This document shows, piece after piece, positions 18,901 to 28,690 of a stretch of DNA of 64,000 bases. Under the pieces are notes generated by a model. That model saw nothing but the letters and a program-made list of their open reading frames with translations, was not told the origin of the DNA and did not search any database. The stretch is from contig NZ_CP167894.1 in NCBI RefSeq assembly GCF_041504345.1, positions 3,100,001 to 3,164,000 of the forward strand, written 5' to 3'. The position numbers were made by a program, and so were the translations under genes. Source of the DNA: Vibrio sp. BS-M-Sm-2 (GTDB lineage Bacteria > Pseudomonadota > Gammaproteobacteria > Enterobacterales > Vibrionaceae). Numbering within the stretch: the stretch's first letter is position 1; every line of letters starts with the position of its first letter.

Positions 18901-20444
18901 ACGCGGACTCTGTTGATTTGCTAAACAAGAGCAGTGAACTGAGCGAGCAATTAAAAGCGAAATTGGTTCAAGCAGAGCAAGCAAGAACCAAAGGCCGTGA
19001 TGGCTTGAAGCAAGCTCGTGAACAGATGAACCAATATAACCAAGTATTGGCGGCACTGAAGAGCTCACATCAAGCGAAGCAAGAGACGGTTCAAGAGTTC
19101 AAACAAGAGCTACAAGAGTTTGGCGTAAACGCTGATGAAGGCGCTGAAGAGCGTGCTGTACGTCGTCGTGACGAGCTTCAAGAGCGTTTACACACATCTC
19201 GCAGCCGCAAGAGCGAATACGAGCGTACGATTACGTCAACAGAACTTGAGATGAAAGCCTTGGCTAAGCGTCTTAAGAAAGTACAGAAAGAGTACACAGA
19301 ACTTCGTACCTTCGTGGTTGCAGCAAAAGCAGGTTGGTGCTCAGTACTTCGTTTAGCTCGTGAAAATGATGTTGAACGTCGTCTACACAAGCGTGAACTG
19401 GCTTACCTAACGGCGGGAGAACTTCGCTCAATGTCGGATAAATCATTGGGTGCGCTACGTCTGGCTGTAGCTGACAATGACGACTTACGTGATTCGCTGC
19501 GTCTATCGGAAGACAACGCACATCCAGAGCGTAAAGTTCTGTTCTACATTGCGGTTTACCAACATCTTCGCGAGCGTATTCGCCAAGACATCATTCATAC
19601 GGATGATCCGGTTGAAGCAATCGAAGAGATGGAAGTTGAGCTCGCTCGACTAACAGAAGAATTGACACAGCGTGAAAACCGCTTGGCGATTAGCTCTGAG
19701 TCGGTAGCAAGCATTATCAAGAAAACGATTCAGCGCGAGCAGAACCGTATTCGAATGCTGAACCAAGGCTTGTCTAATATTTACTTTGGTCAGGTTAAGG
19801 GCGTTCGTCTGAACGTTAAGATCCGTGAAAGCCACGAAATCTTGCTGTCAGGCTTAGCGACTCAGCAAGAGCAGCACAAAGACTTGTTTGAATCAACGCG
19901 CTTCACCTTCTCAGAAGCAATGGCGAAATTGTTCCAACGTGTGAACCCACATATCGATATGGGTCAACGTTCTCCGCAAGTTCTGGGTGAAGAGCTACTG
20001 GATTATCGTAACTACCTAGAACTCAGTGTTGAAGTTAACCGTGGTTCAGACGGTTGGTTACAAGCGGAATCTGGCGCATTGTCTACGGGTGAAGCGATCG
20101 GTACCGGTCAGTCTATCCTACTGATGGTTGTTCAGAGCTGGGAAGAAGAGTCACGTCGACTTCGTAGTAAAGACATCATTCCATGTCGTTTGTTGTTCCT
20201 TGATGAAGCGGCACGTCTGGATGCGAAATCTATTTCAACGCTATTTGAACTGTGTGACCGTTTAGGAATGCAACTTCTGATCGCGGCGCCAGAGAACATA
20301 AGTCCAGAGAAAGGCACAACTTACAAACTGGTTCGTAAGGTATTTAAAGACCACGAACATGTACACGTTGTTGGTTTGCGCGGTTTTGCTCAAAACAAGC
20401 CAGCATCTCCAGTACAAGAGCTTATCGAAGAAACTGAGCAATAA
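15984..20444 (+). CDS. mukB: Chromosome partition protein MukB (SMC-like ATPase)
   Basis: A 1486-residue SMC-like ATPase that compacts and segregates the chromosome. The Walker A motif [10 protein letters not shown] lies at about residues 33-42. Two long coiled-coil arms (about 280-650 and 830-1090) flank a hinge (about 660-790). The C-terminal head contains the ABC signature region [12 protein letters not shown] and the Walker B motif [11 protein letters not shown] near residue 1400. The start ATG overlaps the mukE stop (ATGA). An intrinsic terminator follows, so the operon ends here. The peptidoglycan transpeptidase gene found after mukB in enterics is absent. Confidence 0.97.
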   Translation: MIERGKYQSLTMVNWNGFFARTFDIDGLVTTLSGGNGAGKSTTMAAFITALIPDQSLLHFRNTTEAGSSQSSRDKGLYGKLQPGACYAALDVVNSRNQRLLFAVKLQQVAGRDKKVDIKPFVIQGLPSHVKPTDVLIQNVSDSHARVCQLNDVKAAVAQYEGAHFKAFSSIVDYHSQMFEYGVVPKKLRNSSDRSKFYRLIEASLYGGISSAITRSLRDYLLPQNGGVKKAFQDMESALRENRMTLEAIKTTQSDRDLFKHLITESTNYVAADYMRHANDRRNKLDQTMKFRGELFGSRETLHDQNNLLNRVQEELELLVDQESALEQDYQAASDHLQLVQTALRQQEKIARYSEDLEELNERLEEQMMVVEEAQERVLLAEEQATITEEEVDSLKTQLADYQQALDVQQTRALQYQQAVQALEKTKQLLGDESITAESALTLVSELKAQEESSTQALLATKHKLDMSSAASAQFDKALSLVKSIVGDVERKEASSSAKQALEKGRNAKHVVENEQQWRAQHRDMARDVAQQRQAKELATEYQKQHNISLTDEAVFDEERERHAMQIESLEYAQEELREAKSEQRRIQQNHDQEIQKLESIAPAWITANDALEALRDQTDAELEDSQAVMTQMQQVLEDEKSQAVAKDQLATRRAELEQEIERLASPGGSNDPRLKGLADTLGGVLLSEIYDDITIGDAPYFSAMYGPARHAIVVSDLDGIKEKLVDLDDCPEDLYILEGDVDAFDDSSFNADELEGAVCVQLNDRQMRYSRFPEIPLFGRAAREQRLEKLREERDVVVENHAKAAFDSQKLNRLYQAFNSFVAKHLHVAFNADPEQALTAIRDKRNQIVRSLAELNSKEQQQRSQLLQSKQALGALDKLAPMVRILEDETLAERLAELEAQLERLSEAKSYLNSHGKALTSLEQIVSALDADPEQFEALEAEYRQADYALQTLKGKVFALSDLIERRHYFAYADSVDLLNKSSELSEQLKAKLVQAEQARTKGRDGLKQAREQMNQYNQVLAALKSSHQAKQETVQEFKQELQEFGVNADEGAEERAVRRRDELQERLHTSRSRKSEYERTITSTELEMKALAKRLKKVQKEYTELRTFVVAAKAGWCSVLRLARENDVERRLHKRELAYLTAGELRSMSDKSLGALRLAVADNDDLRDSLRLSEDNAHPERKVLFYIAVYQHLRERIRQDIIHTDDPVEAIEEMEVELARLTEELTQRENRLAISSESVASIIKKTIQREQNRIRMLNQGLSNIYFGQVKGVRLNVKIRESHEILLSGLATQQEQHKDLFESTRFTFSEAMAKLFQRVNPHIDMGQRSPQVLGEELLDYRNYLELSVEVNRGSDGWLQAESGALSTGEAIGTGQSILLMVVQSWEEESRRLRSKDIIPCRLLFLDEAARLDAKSISTLFELCDRLGMQLLIAAPENISPEKGTTYKLVRKVFKDHEHVHVVGLRGFAQNKPASPVQELIEETEQ

Positions 20445-20473
20445 GCTCGATAGCGATTCAACGATACTGATTC

Positions 20474-20501
20474 ATAGCCCCTAATCATTAGGGGCTTTTT
20501 A
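20474..20501 (+). terminator. Intrinsic terminator of mukFEB
   Basis: AGCCCCTAA-TCA-TTAGGGGCT with a 9-bp stem is followed by TTTTT, 30 bases after the mukB stop. Confidence 0.9.
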
Positions 20502-20763
20502 GTACCTAAATCTAGCGTTCTGCAATTGTTCTAACCCCCTTTGGCCTGATCCGCTTCATATGCCTCGTAACTTACCCCCTTTGAACTACTGATATGACCA
20601 CTCATACATTAGGGCTAATCTCAATAGAACTTGTTTGAAGTCACACGCACAAAACCACAATTAATGTATGGTAATGGTATGGCAGTAGTGTCTACACACG
20701 ACTGAACGACTAATTAATATTTTTGAGCGTGGCTATTACGCAAACTGGAAGGCAGGACTCAAT
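20502..20763 (+). promoter_or_regulatory. Upstream region of the molybdoenzyme fusion gene
   Basis: No gene is visible. Two direct repeats, ACCCCCTTTG at 20534-20543 and 20574-20583, are spaced exactly 40 bases apart, about four helical turns. GTATGG occurs twice near 20670-20690. GGAAGGCAGGA at 20749-20759 supplies the ribosome-binding site of the following gene. The repeats could bind a regulator, but no known factor is assigned. Confidence 0.4.
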
Positions 20764-23700
20764 ATGATTCAAATCGTTATTGATGGGAAATTTCGAATCG
20801 TCGAACAAGGACAAACCGTACTTGAAGCGGCAAAAACATGTGGTTTAGAGATCCCATCTCTATGTGGTTTGAACAAAACAACAGATAAGATTCCATGCGA
20901 TTTATGTGTCGTCGAGGTTGATGGCTTAGGTATGAAGCGCTCGTGCGATCTTGAAGTGTCTAATGGGTTGAATATTACGACTCAGTCAAAGCCGTTGACT
21001 AACCATCGACAAGAAGCGTTGAACCGAATAATGACAGACCATTACGCAGATTGTGAGGCACCATGCCAAACTGCGTGCCCTGCAGGGGTCGATATTCAAT
21101 CTTATCTGCATCATATTGCTCAAAATGATCACATCAAAGCGATTGAGGTGATCAAAAAGACATTACCAATGCCGCTTTCGATTGGTCGTGTATGTCCTGC
21201 ATTTTGTGAAACTGAATGCCGTCGAAACTTGGTTGATGAATCCATCGCGATACGCCAACTCAAGCGACACGCAGCCGATGCAGATTTAGCGGCGCAAGAA
21301 AGCTATATACCAGTTCAGAAACCAAATAAAGGTAAGAGTATAGCGATTGTTGGTAGTGGCCCCGGTGGTCTTACTGCAGGTTATTATCTATCCAACGAAG
21401 GCTATGATGTAGTTGTTTATGAGTCGATGCCTAAAGCTGGTGGTTGGCTGCGTTACGGTATCCCAGAGTATCGCTTACCTAAGTCGATTCTAGATAAAGA
21501 AATCGAACTGATGTGCCGTAATGGGATGTCGGTAGAGTGCGATAAAAAATTGGGCGTTGATTTTACACTGTCTGATTTGAGCAACGATTTTGATGCGGTT
21601 TGTTTAGCTGTTGGTGCATCACAAGCGGTTGAAATGAACTATCCGGGTAGCGAGCTTAGCGGTTGTTACCTAGGCGTCGATTACCTTAAAGATTACGTGA
21701 CCGATCAGCAGTATGTCACAGGTAAAAAGGTTGCAGTGATCGGTGGCGGTAACACCGCGATTGACTGTGCTCGAACTGCGGTGCGTGATGGTGCGGATAC
21801 CACGTTGATTTATCGTCGAACTCGAGATGAGATGCCTGCAGAAGATTACGAAATTGAAGAAGCTGAGCATGAAGGTGTGAAGTTCCACTTCTTGACTAAC
21901 CCGGCCGAAAATATAGCTGATGAAAATGGCCACGTATCAGAAATACGCTTAGAGCGTATGGCTTTAGGGCCGGCTGATGCTTCCGGTCGTCGTAGCCCTA
22001 AACCAACGGGTGAGTTCTTTGTCGAAGCCTTCGATACGGTTATCGCTGCGGTGTCGCAAAAGCCTGATCTGAGCTTTATGGACAACGAATCGATTGATAT
22101 TCCACTGACTCGTTGGAATACCGCTGATGCTGATCCGCAAACCATGCATACCGGTACTGGCAATATCTTTAGTATTGGTGATTTTCGACGCGGCCCTGCG
22201 ACGGCTGTCGAAGCCGTTGGCGATGGACGTATTGCAGCGCAAGCGATCGATCGTTTCTTTCACGGCGACATGGATAACATTCCGGTCAAACCGTTTAACT
22301 CAAGAAAGCACAAGCAGCTCAAAGCGGTGGATCCTGAGCAGTACAAGTCCATTCAGCGAATGGCGCGTAAGATCATGCCAGAGCTAACCCCCGAGCAGCG
22401 CGAGCAAAGTTTTGAGGAAGTAGAAACAGGCTTTGATAATGCAGATGCAATCGCGGAAGCAGCAAGATGTTTAGAATGCGGCTGCCAAGCTAATACAAAC
22501 TGCGACCTAAGAGACTATTCGACCGAATACAAAGCCACTCAAACATATCCAGAATACAAAATCGATGTGGCTTCAAATGAAAGTTGGCAGGCGATTCGCG
22601 CAGAAGAAGCGAAGGTCGGTTTAACAAGACAAAAATTTGCCGTTGATGACAGCTCTGAATTCATAATCTTTGATGCTAACCGCTGTATCAGTTGCGGTCA
22701 GTGTATCCAAGCATGTCGCGAGCAGAATGTTCATGGCGTTCTTAGCTTCATGAGCCAAGCCGATGGTAAGCCAGCATCAAGGCCTGAATGTCGCCCTAAC
22801 TTTGGGTCGGACAAAACATTAATGGGCGACTCAAACTGTGTTCAATGTGGCTCTTGCATTCAGGCGTGTCCAACCGGTGCGATGGTGGATGCTCGTGATA
22901 GAAAGCAAGGAGACACAGACGTACTCAAGAAAGTCGATACCATCTGCACCTATTGTGGTGTGGGCTGTAAACTAACCATGCATATCGATGAGCACAAAAA
23001 TAAAATCCGTTATATCGAAGGTGGGGACTCTCCGGTCAATGAAGGCATGTTGTGTGTTAAGGGGCGATTTGGTTTCGATTTCGTTGGCAGCGATGCGCGT
23101 TTAACCACACCATTAATTCGTAAAGATGGCTGGTTACAACCTGCAAGTTGGGATGAAGCGATTAAGCTCGTTGCCGAGAAGTTTACAGCGATTAAGCAAG
23201 GCTTTGGCAGTAACGCTTTGGCGGGGTTCTCGTCGGCGAAAACCACCAACGAGGATAACTATGCGTTCCAAAAATTCATTCGTCGTGAACTAGGTACCAA
23301 TAACGTCGATCACTGTGCACGTCTTTGTCATGCCTCAACGGTGACTGGGCTTGAAGCTTCGCTAGGCAGTGGAGCTATGACCAATGATATTCCAAGTATC
23401 AAGCACTCTGATGTGATCTTTATTATTGGTTCGGACACCACATCGGCACATCCAATTATCGGCTCACACATCAAACAGGCGGTAAGACATAACGGTGCTC
23501 GCTTGATCGTCGCTGATCCTAAGAGAATCGATATTGCCGACCATGCTGAACTTTACCTAGCTCACCGACCGGGTACAGACGTGATGCTGATTAATGGCGT
23601 GATGCAGCAGATCATCAAACACGGTTGGTATGACCAAGAGTATATCGAAGATCGTGTGGACGGCTTTGATACCTTGTTACAAGAGGTCATGTCACCAAGC

Positions 23701-24996
23701 TACTCCTTAGACAAAGTGGAATTGGTGACAGGCGTTAAAGCGGAAGACATCTTCGCTATGGCGCGCTTGATCGGTACTGCAGAGCGTACCGCGGTGTACT
23801 ACTCGATGGGTATTACGCAGCACACTACTGGTCACGATAATGTTCGCTCTATCGCAAACCTTCAACTCTTGTGCGGCAACATTGGTATTGAAGGCGGTGG
23901 TATAAACCCATTACGTGGTCAATCTAATGTACAAGGCGCGTGTGACATGGGCGCATTGCCAAACAACCTTCCGGGCTACCAAAAAGTGTATAACCCAATG
24001 GTTCGTCAAAAATTCGCGATGGAGTGGGGCGTTACTGATTTACCAGCTGAAACGGGCTTAACACTGACCGAGATTATTGATGGCGCGTGTCATCGAGATG
24101 TGCGTGGTCTGTACGTTATGGGCGAGAACCCAGTGCTGAGTGACCCGAATCAAGCACATGTGATTGAAGGGCTTGAAGCGTTAGATTTCCTAGTGGTTCA
24201 AGATATTTTCTTAACTGAAACCGCCCAGTATGCCGATGTGGTTCTGCCGTCTTGCTCGTTCGCTGAGAAGTCTGGTCACTTTACTAATACCGAGCGTCGT
24301 GTTCAGCGCATTAACCCGGCGGTATTACCTCCAGGTGAAGCGAAAGAAGATTGGGTGATTATCCAAATGCTAGCCAACGCAATGGGCGGTGGTTGGTGGG
24401 ACTATAAAACCGTTGCCGATATCACCAATGAGATAGCACGTGTAACGCCACAGTATGGTGGTTTACGTTGGGAGAATATTACGGTGAACGGCGTGCAATG
24501 GCCAAGTAATAAGAATAACCCTGATGGCACTCGTATCATGCACCAGACCCAATTTACGCGTGGGCGTGGTCAAATGGAGGCGATTCCGTTTAGATACGCT
24601 GCTGAGTTACCGGACGCGGAATACCCGCTAGTATTAACGACAGGCCGCATTTTAGAACAGTTCCATACTGGAACCATGACACGTAAAACAAAAGGGTTGG
24701 ATAACTTAGCAGGGCCGCGTGCCATGGTGAGTGTTCATGATGCTGAAGCATTGGGTATCTCGAATGGTCAGATGCTCAAAGTATCAACACGTCGTGGTGA
24801 AATAGAAATCGCGGCGTTTGTGACTAAGCGAATGCAAAAGGGTGTGGTGTTCATTCCATTCCATTTCGTTGAATCACCTGTTAACCGTTTGACGACTACT
24901 GCGACGGATCCACATGCGAAGATCCCTGAGTTTAAGGTGGCGGCGGTTCGTATTGACCCCATTCGTGAGTCTGAAACGGAAACAACAGAAGCTTAG
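20764..24996 (+). CDS. Fused ferredoxin / GltD-like flavoprotein / formate dehydrogenase-type molybdoenzyme
   Basis: A 1410-residue single polypeptide. Residues 1-78 are a [2Fe-2S] domain of the NuoG type (Cys34, 45, 48, 61). Residues 90-500 resemble the small subunit of glutamate synthase or domain II of dihydropyrimidine dehydrogenase, with Cys clusters at 97/101/105 and 144/148/152, FAD motif VGSGPGGLTAG near 196, and NAD(P) motif VIGGGNTAID near 326. Two 4Fe-4S ferredoxin motifs follow near 641 and 692. The rest is a molybdopterin oxidoreductase: its [4Fe-4S] Cys728/731/735/764 with CVKG, catalytic Cys855 in HCARLCHAS where other enzymes have selenocysteine, and a molybdopterin-binding C-terminus. 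No Tat or Sec signal, so cytosolic. NAD(P)-linked formate oxidation or CO2 reduction is the likely reaction, but the substrate is inferred. Confidence 0.85.
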   Translation: MIQIVIDGKFRIVEQGQTVLEAAKTCGLEIPSLCGLNKTTDKIPCDLCVVEVDGLGMKRSCDLEVSNGLNITTQSKPLTNHRQEALNRIMTDHYADCEAPCQTACPAGVDIQSYLHHIAQNDHIKAIEVIKKTLPMPLSIGRVCPAFCETECRRNLVDESIAIRQLKRHAADADLAAQESYIPVQKPNKGKSIAIVGSGPGGLTAGYYLSNEGYDVVVYESMPKAGGWLRYGIPEYRLPKSILDKEIELMCRNGMSVECDKKLGVDFTLSDLSNDFDAVCLAVGASQAVEMNYPGSELSGCYLGVDYLKDYVTDQQYVTGKKVAVIGGGNTAIDCARTAVRDGADTTLIYRRTRDEMPAEDYEIEEAEHEGVKFHFLTNPAENIADENGHVSEIRLERMALGPADASGRRSPKPTGEFFVEAFDTVIAAVSQKPDLSFMDNESIDIPLTRWNTADADPQTMHTGTGNIFSIGDFRRGPATAVEAVGDGRIAAQAIDRFFHGDMDNIPVKPFNSRKHKQLKAVDPEQYKSIQRMARKIMPELTPEQREQSFEEVETGFDNADAIAEAARCLECGCQANTNCDLRDYSTEYKATQTYPEYKIDVASNESWQAIRAEEAKVGLTRQKFAVDDSSEFIIFDANRCISCGQCIQACREQNVHGVLSFMSQADGKPASRPECRPNFGSDKTLMGDSNCVQCGSCIQACPTGAMVDARDRKQGDTDVLKKVDTICTYCGVGCKLTMHIDEHKNKIRYIEGGDSPVNEGMLCVKGRFGFDFVGSDARLTTPLIRKDGWLQPASWDEAIKLVAEKFTAIKQGFGSNALAGFSSAKTTNEDNYAFQKFIRRELGTNNVDHCARLCHASTVTGLEASLGSGAMTNDIPSIKHSDVIFIIGSDTTSAHPIIGSHIKQAVRHNGARLIVADPKRIDIADHAELYLAHRPGTDVMLINGVMQQIIKHGWYDQEYIEDRVDGFDTLLQEVMSPSYSLDKVELVTGVKAEDIFAMARLIGTAERTAVYYSMGITQHTTGHDNVRSIANLQLLCGNIGIEGGGINPLRGQSNVQGACDMGALPNNLPGYQKVYNPMVRQKFAMEWGVTDLPAETGLTLTEIIDGACHRDVRGLYVMGENPVLSDPNQAHVIEGLEALDFLVVQDIFLTETAQYADVVLPSCSFAEKSGHFTNTERRVQRINPAVLPPGEAKEDWVIIQMLANAMGGGWWDYKTVADITNEIARVTPQYGGLRWENITVNGVQWPSNKNNPDGTRIMHQTQFTRGRGQMEAIPFRYAAELPDAEYPLVLTTGRILEQFHTGTMTRKTKGLDNLAGPRAMVSVHDAEALGISNGQMLKVSTRRGEIEIAAFVTKRMQKGVVFIPFHFVESPVNRLTTTATDPHAKIPEFKVAAVRIDPIRESETETTEA

Positions 24997-25029
24997 TTCC
25001 GAGCGTTAAGCGAATTAGCGACAGACATT

Positions 25030-25069
25030 AAAAAGCCGCGTAACTCTCAGAGTTATGCGGCTTTTTTTA
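25030..25069. terminator. Bidirectional terminator between convergent genes
   Basis: AAAAAGCCGC-TAACTCT...AGTTA-GCGGCTTTTTTT has a long imperfect stem with A and T runs on both sides. It serves the molybdoenzyme gene (+) and the ATP-grasp operon (-). Confidence 0.9.
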
Positions 25070-25127
25070 ATGAGCTATATTCAGTATGAATTACTTATTC
25101 AATCGTTTTGCTTTAATTCAGATGGGC

Positions 25128-26108
25128 CTAGTTTGGAGCAATCTCGTTACCGTGAACACCAAATTGTTTAGCGGCGTATGCAACACGCTCTGCTGGTTTT
25201 GGGTATTCAGCAGGTGTGCCTAGGTTTTCGATGTGATGCAAGCGAGGTAGTAAACCAGCGCCGTTTGCAATCTGTATCGCTAATCCAGGACGTGCGTTTA
25301 GCTCAAGTACCATCGGACCTTCTTCTTGGTCTAAAACCATGTCAGTACCCATGTAGCCAAGACCTGTCATTTCCCAAGCGCTTGATGCAAGCGTTAGTAG
25401 CTTTTCCCAATGCGGCACTTGTAGTAGCGCCAGCTCTTTCCCTGTATCTGGGTGATGAGTCACTGGGTGGTCAAACTGAACCGCACGAACGGCTTTGCCA
25501 GTAGCTATACAAATACCTACGCCCACAGCACCTTGGTGCAAGTTAGCTTTGCCATCAGAAGCTGAAGTAGATAGACGCATCATCGCCATAACAGGGTAGC
25601 CCTTGAATACGATGATTCGTACATCTGGTACACCCTCGTAACTGAAGCCATCAAAACACTCGTCAAACTTGATGAGGTTTTCTACTACAGCTACATCGTT
25701 CTTACCACCAAGTGAAAAAAGACCCGCGAGAGCGTTACTGATGTGACGCTCTACATCTTCTTCATTGATAGTCGAACCCGATGGTTTGGTGTAAACGCCA
25801 TCCTTGTGAGAGATCACAACAAGGATACCTTTACCACCACTACCTTGAGCCGGCTTGATTACGAAACCCGGCCACTCTTTTACCATCTTGTGGATTGTTT
25901 TTACTTCAGCTTGATGACCAATAACGCCAATCAGTTTTGGCACAGTAGCGCCAGCCTGTTCAGCAATGATCTTAGTCTTAAGCTTGTCATCAACGAGTGG
26001 ATACTTGGAACGATCATTGTAGCGACCAATATAACTATGGTTACGCTTGTTCATTCCCATTATGCCTTTGTCTTTCAACTTAAACGGTGAAGTAAATTGA
26101 TCAAACAT
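25128..26108 (-). CDS. Alpha-L-glutamate ligase-like ATP-grasp protein (RimK-related)
   Basis: A 326-residue cytosolic ATP-grasp enzyme. The pattern WPGFVIKPAQGSGGKGI is the ATP-binding core, GYMGTDMVLDQEEGPMVLELNARPGLAIQIAN supplies the Mg-binding Glu/Asn, and the N-terminal NKRNHSYIGRYNDR is typical of the 'alpha-L-glutamate ligase homolog' family. Substrate unknown; relatives add glutamate to proteins or small molecules. It is the last gene of a three-gene - strand operon. Its start is three bases from the stop of the 7TM gene, and its GGAGG ribosome-binding site lies in the last codons of that gene, so translation is probably coupled. Confidence 0.88.
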   Translation of the reverse strand: MFDQFTSPFKLKDKGIMGMNKRNHSYIGRYNDRSKYPLVDDKLKTKIIAEQAGATVPKLIGVIGHQAEVKTIHKMVKEWPGFVIKPAQGSGGKGILVVISHKDGVYTKPSGSTINEEDVERHISNALAGLFSLGGKNDVAVVENLIKFDECFDGFSYEGVPDVRIIVFKGYPVMAMMRLSTSASDGKANLHQGAVGVGICIATGKAVRAVQFDHPVTHHPDTGKELALLQVPHWEKLLTLASSAWEMTGLGYMGTDMVLDQEEGPMVLELNARPGLAIQIANGAGLLPRLHHIENLGTPAEYPKPAERVAYAAKQFGVHGNEIAPN

Positions 26109-26111
26109 AAC

Positions 26112-27617
26112 TTAGTCCTCCGCTAGCGGTTTAAAGCGACGAAGCTCTGTTAGACGGTAGCCTGTGTAGTTACCTAGTAGCAAAATGGTCGCTAGAATAA
26201 CAAGCTGTAAACCAATAAAGTTAAACGTTAAGTGCTGAATGAACGGGTTAGTCATGCCTAAGTAAACAAGAACCGCAGTGAATAGAGAACCACCACCTTG
26301 TAGCATTACTTCTTTCGCGCCTTCTTCTTCCCATAGGATAGACATACGTTCGATAGTCCAAGATAGGATAATCATTGGGAAGAACGTAATAGACAGACCT
26401 TCTGTTAGACCCACTTTAAATGCGACTACAGTAAACACAGAGATAATCATGATTACCGTGATGATTACGGCGGATATCCTGGCGACCAGTAGCAAATTAA
26501 GTTTGGACAAGTAGCTTCGAATAATAAGACCCGTACCAACAATCAGTAGGAAGCCGACAATGCCCGTTACCAATTGTGTTTGTACAAAGGCTACTGCAAT
26601 CAGTACTGGCATGAAGGTACCAGACGTTTTTAAACCAATGATGACACGCAGGAATACAACAATCAGAGCACCGATAGGAATCAGCATGATGGTTTTGAAC
26701 ATCGCTTGCTCTTCTAGCGGTAGGCTGTGAATTGAAAGGTTTAACAGTTGATCAGCAGAGACTTTGCTATTGGTTGCTTCAGTAGGAGTAACCTCCTGCG
26801 CAATCATAGAGAAGTGAACTTTACTGTTCTGACCGCCAACCACATCCAGTAGAGAAACGTTTGATTCATCCCAAATAAGCAGATTTGGCTGAACTTGTTG
26901 TTCACTTGATTCTGGAGAGAATAGAACCCATTGGTCGTTATCCCAGATCTGGTTCATTTGCTGAATAGATTGACGACGACGTCCATCTTCTAGCTCGATA
27001 ACGCCAACGACTTTATTGTGGATGTTTGCTGCTGAAAGTAGCTTATGTGTCGCTTCAACTTTGCTCATGTTATTCAGAATCAGCGCTGAGTTTTGGCTGT
27101 CTGGGTCATTAAGCGTTTTGATAAGTTCGCGAGTGAAAGTTATGTTGTCTGCTGAGCGTTTAGTTGCTCTGTCAATCAATGCCAACGCAGCAGCTTCTTC
27201 AGGACCATCAAAGCTTGGTTGTGTGATTTCGCCTTCTGGTGGTATAGCATCAACTTTCGCTTGGTTATCGACTAGGAATTGAGTCTTATAGTAGATAGTT
27301 TGAGGGCCATCAGCATGGCGAATAGACCACTCTGCACGGCGACCTGATTCTGTGTTCAAGTAAGAGATGCCGTAACCTGGTGACGAAGCTGATTCACCAA
27401 TAAGTGTGTAATTAGACTGAGTGTGAGGAGCTGCTAGTGAAACTTTTGCTTCTTTACCAACCGCATTGAACTCGATACGAGCTTCAATGTCCCAAACCTG
27501 TCTGGTTTCCCCAGGAGTCCAAGGTACACCGTAGGTGGTATGTCTGAACATACTCAGTGTTATACCTGCAACGATAAGCAGGAATATAGAGATATAAAAT
27601 GGAATTCTTGACGTCAT
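26112..27617 (-). CDS. Inactive transglutaminase-like protein fused to 7 transmembrane helices
   Basis: A 501-residue membrane protein. An N-terminal transmembrane helix (FYISIFLLIVAGITL) anchors a periplasmic transglutaminase-like region (about 30-290). Around residues 185-250, where active relatives have the Cys-His-Asp triad, no Cys is seen, matching the family described as 'inactive transglutaminase fused to 7TM'. The C-terminal half (about 305-490) holds seven hydrophobic helices, for example IGALIVVFLRVIIGLK and TGIVGFLLIVGTGLII. The function is not known. It is in one operon with the retropepsin-like lipoprotein (17 bases upstream) and the ATP-grasp ligase (downstream). Confidence 0.88.
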   Translation of the reverse strand: MTSRIPFYISIFLLIVAGITLSMFRHTTYGVPWTPGETRQVWDIEARIEFNAVGKEAKVSLAAPHTQSNYTLIGESASSPGYGISYLNTESGRRAEWSIRHADGPQTIYYKTQFLVDNQAKVDAIPPEGEITQPSFDGPEEAAALALIDRATKRSADNITFTRELIKTLNDPDSQNSALILNNMSKVEATHKLLSAANIHNKVVGVIELEDGRRRQSIQQMNQIWDNDQWVLFSPESSEQQVQPNLLIWDESNVSLLDVVGGQNSKVHFSMIAQEVTPTEATNSKVSADQLLNLSIHSLPLEEQAMFKTIMLIPIGALIVVFLRVIIGLKTSGTFMPVLIAVAFVQTQLVTGIVGFLLIVGTGLIIRSYLSKLNLLLVARISAVIITVIMIISVFTVVAFKVGLTEGLSITFFPMIILSWTIERMSILWEEEGAKEVMLQGGGSLFTAVLVYLGMTNPFIQHLTFNFIGLQLVILATILLLGNYTGYRLTELRRFKPLAED

Positions 27618-27634
27618 AGCTTACCCTACTATTG

Positions 27635-28375
27635 TTATTTAACTTCCGTTTGTACGTACTTTTTACTTACATCCACTAGCGCTATGTCTTTGATAAATTC
27701 GCGCCCTAGTAATACAGGGTGACTCATTTGAGAGCGATCTGCCAATGTAAATTGCGCTTTTTCATGGATTTTTCCAACTTTCACCCATAATTCGATCACA
27801 GCTCGACGTTCAGTCTGATCATTCGTTGATTGACGGATTTTCACATAACGTAAAACAGGCGCTTCAATCCATTTCTGGTCTTTTTCAGCTTGTGCTTTGT
27901 CGTCTAGGTGGAATTTAACCCAGTTCTTACCGTTACGTTCGAACTCTTTGATATCGACAGCATTTAGAGAAGAGGTGGTTGCACCTGTATCCACACGAGC
28001 ATCGAAGCTTTGCTTGATTGAGTCGATAGACACTTTTTCGATGCCGCCAAGGATGGTTGGTTGTAACGTAGGAGCGACAGGAGCGGCTGCAACGACGACA
28101 GGTTCTTCTTCCTCTAGTTCTTCAATAACTTTGTGTTCCATATTGGTTAGATGGACATCTAATTGACTAGAAAGGAGAGTGATTTCGTCTTCTAAGCTTT
28201 CAATATAATCACTTTGATTGCTTAGTTGCAGTTCAAGATTTTGAACTTTATTTGCGATGTTTGTCTCTGAGCGGGAAATAGCGTCGAGAGTTTCTTGGTG
28301 ATAGGCTGCACCGTTTGTCAGAGTACAGCCAGAGAGCAAACCAACCGCCACAATCGGCGATAATCGCTTAAACAT
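27635..28375 (-). CDS. Retropepsin-like lipoprotein (family often labelled 'ATP-dependent zinc protease')
   Basis: A 246-residue predicted lipoprotein. The signal peptide ends in a lipobox LLSGC with Cys17 as lipidation site. A coiled coil (about 35-90) and a Glu/Ala/Pro-rich linker precede the catalytic-type domain. The motif DTGA at residues 129-132 followed by TTSSLNA is the aspartic-protease (retropepsin) active-site signature, and HPVLLGREFIKD near 220 fits the fold. No HExxH zinc motif or Walker motif is visible, so 'ATP-dependent zinc protease' looks like a historical misnomer. I chose the ATG at 28375 because it yields the lipoprotein signal; the open frame starts at a TTG at 28432. 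First gene of the operon. Confidence 0.85.
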   Translation of the reverse strand: MFKRLSPIVAVGLLSGCTLTNGAAYHQETLDAISRSETNIANKVQNLELQLSNQSDYIESLEDEITLLSSQLDVHLTNMEHKVIEELEEEEPVVVAAAPVAPTLQPTILGGIEKVSIDSIKQSFDARVDTGATTSSLNAVDIKEFERNGKNWVKFHLDDKAQAEKDQKWIEAPVLRYVKIRQSTNDQTERRAVIELWVKVGKIHEKAQFTLADRSQMSHPVLLGREFIKDIALVDVSKKYVQTEVK

Positions 28376-28428
28376 AAAAAAACCTTTGAGAATTAGAGAA
28401 TAGTTCAGACTATTTAGAAGTTTAGCCC

Positions 28429-28455
28429 ACAAAAAAGGATGCGTGAAGCATCCTA
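28429..28455 (-). terminator. Intrinsic terminator of cmoAB
   Basis: On the - strand, GGATGC-TTCAC-GCATCC is followed by six T. It separates the cmo genes from the retropepsin operon downstream on the same strand. Confidence 0.85.
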
Positions 28456-28690
28456 TTGTAAGAGTCTGGTCATATTGAATCGCAATGTGAGCGCTACGCC
28501 AATTATTGCTATTTGAAATAGCTCACTTATTAAACGTAAGTCAATTTTTGTTCAATTCGTGAGCTCAGGAAGCAAATGTTCACCGCGAAATCAACGGTGA
28601 CTTTTTGACCATGGCAAGCCGTTGTTTTGCTGCCTTATATAGGCTCGTGTTTTATTTACTCAATATGCCACTGCTTTCTGGGCAGAGAAT
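28456..28690. other. Spacer after cmoB; no gene seen
   Basis: About 235 bases without a supportable gene. Two palindromic structures are visible: GCTATTTGAAATAGC around 28508-28522, nested in a GTGAGC...GCTCAC pair, and TCACCG...CGGTGA around 28580-28601. The second is followed by CTTTTTG on the + strand. No transcript on the + strand is known to need that terminator. Confidence 0.5.

Noticed and set aside
23311..23340. Selenocysteine in the formate-dehydrogenase-type domain
   Set aside because: The position is encoded by TGT (Cys855), with no in-frame TGA and no need for a SECIS element.
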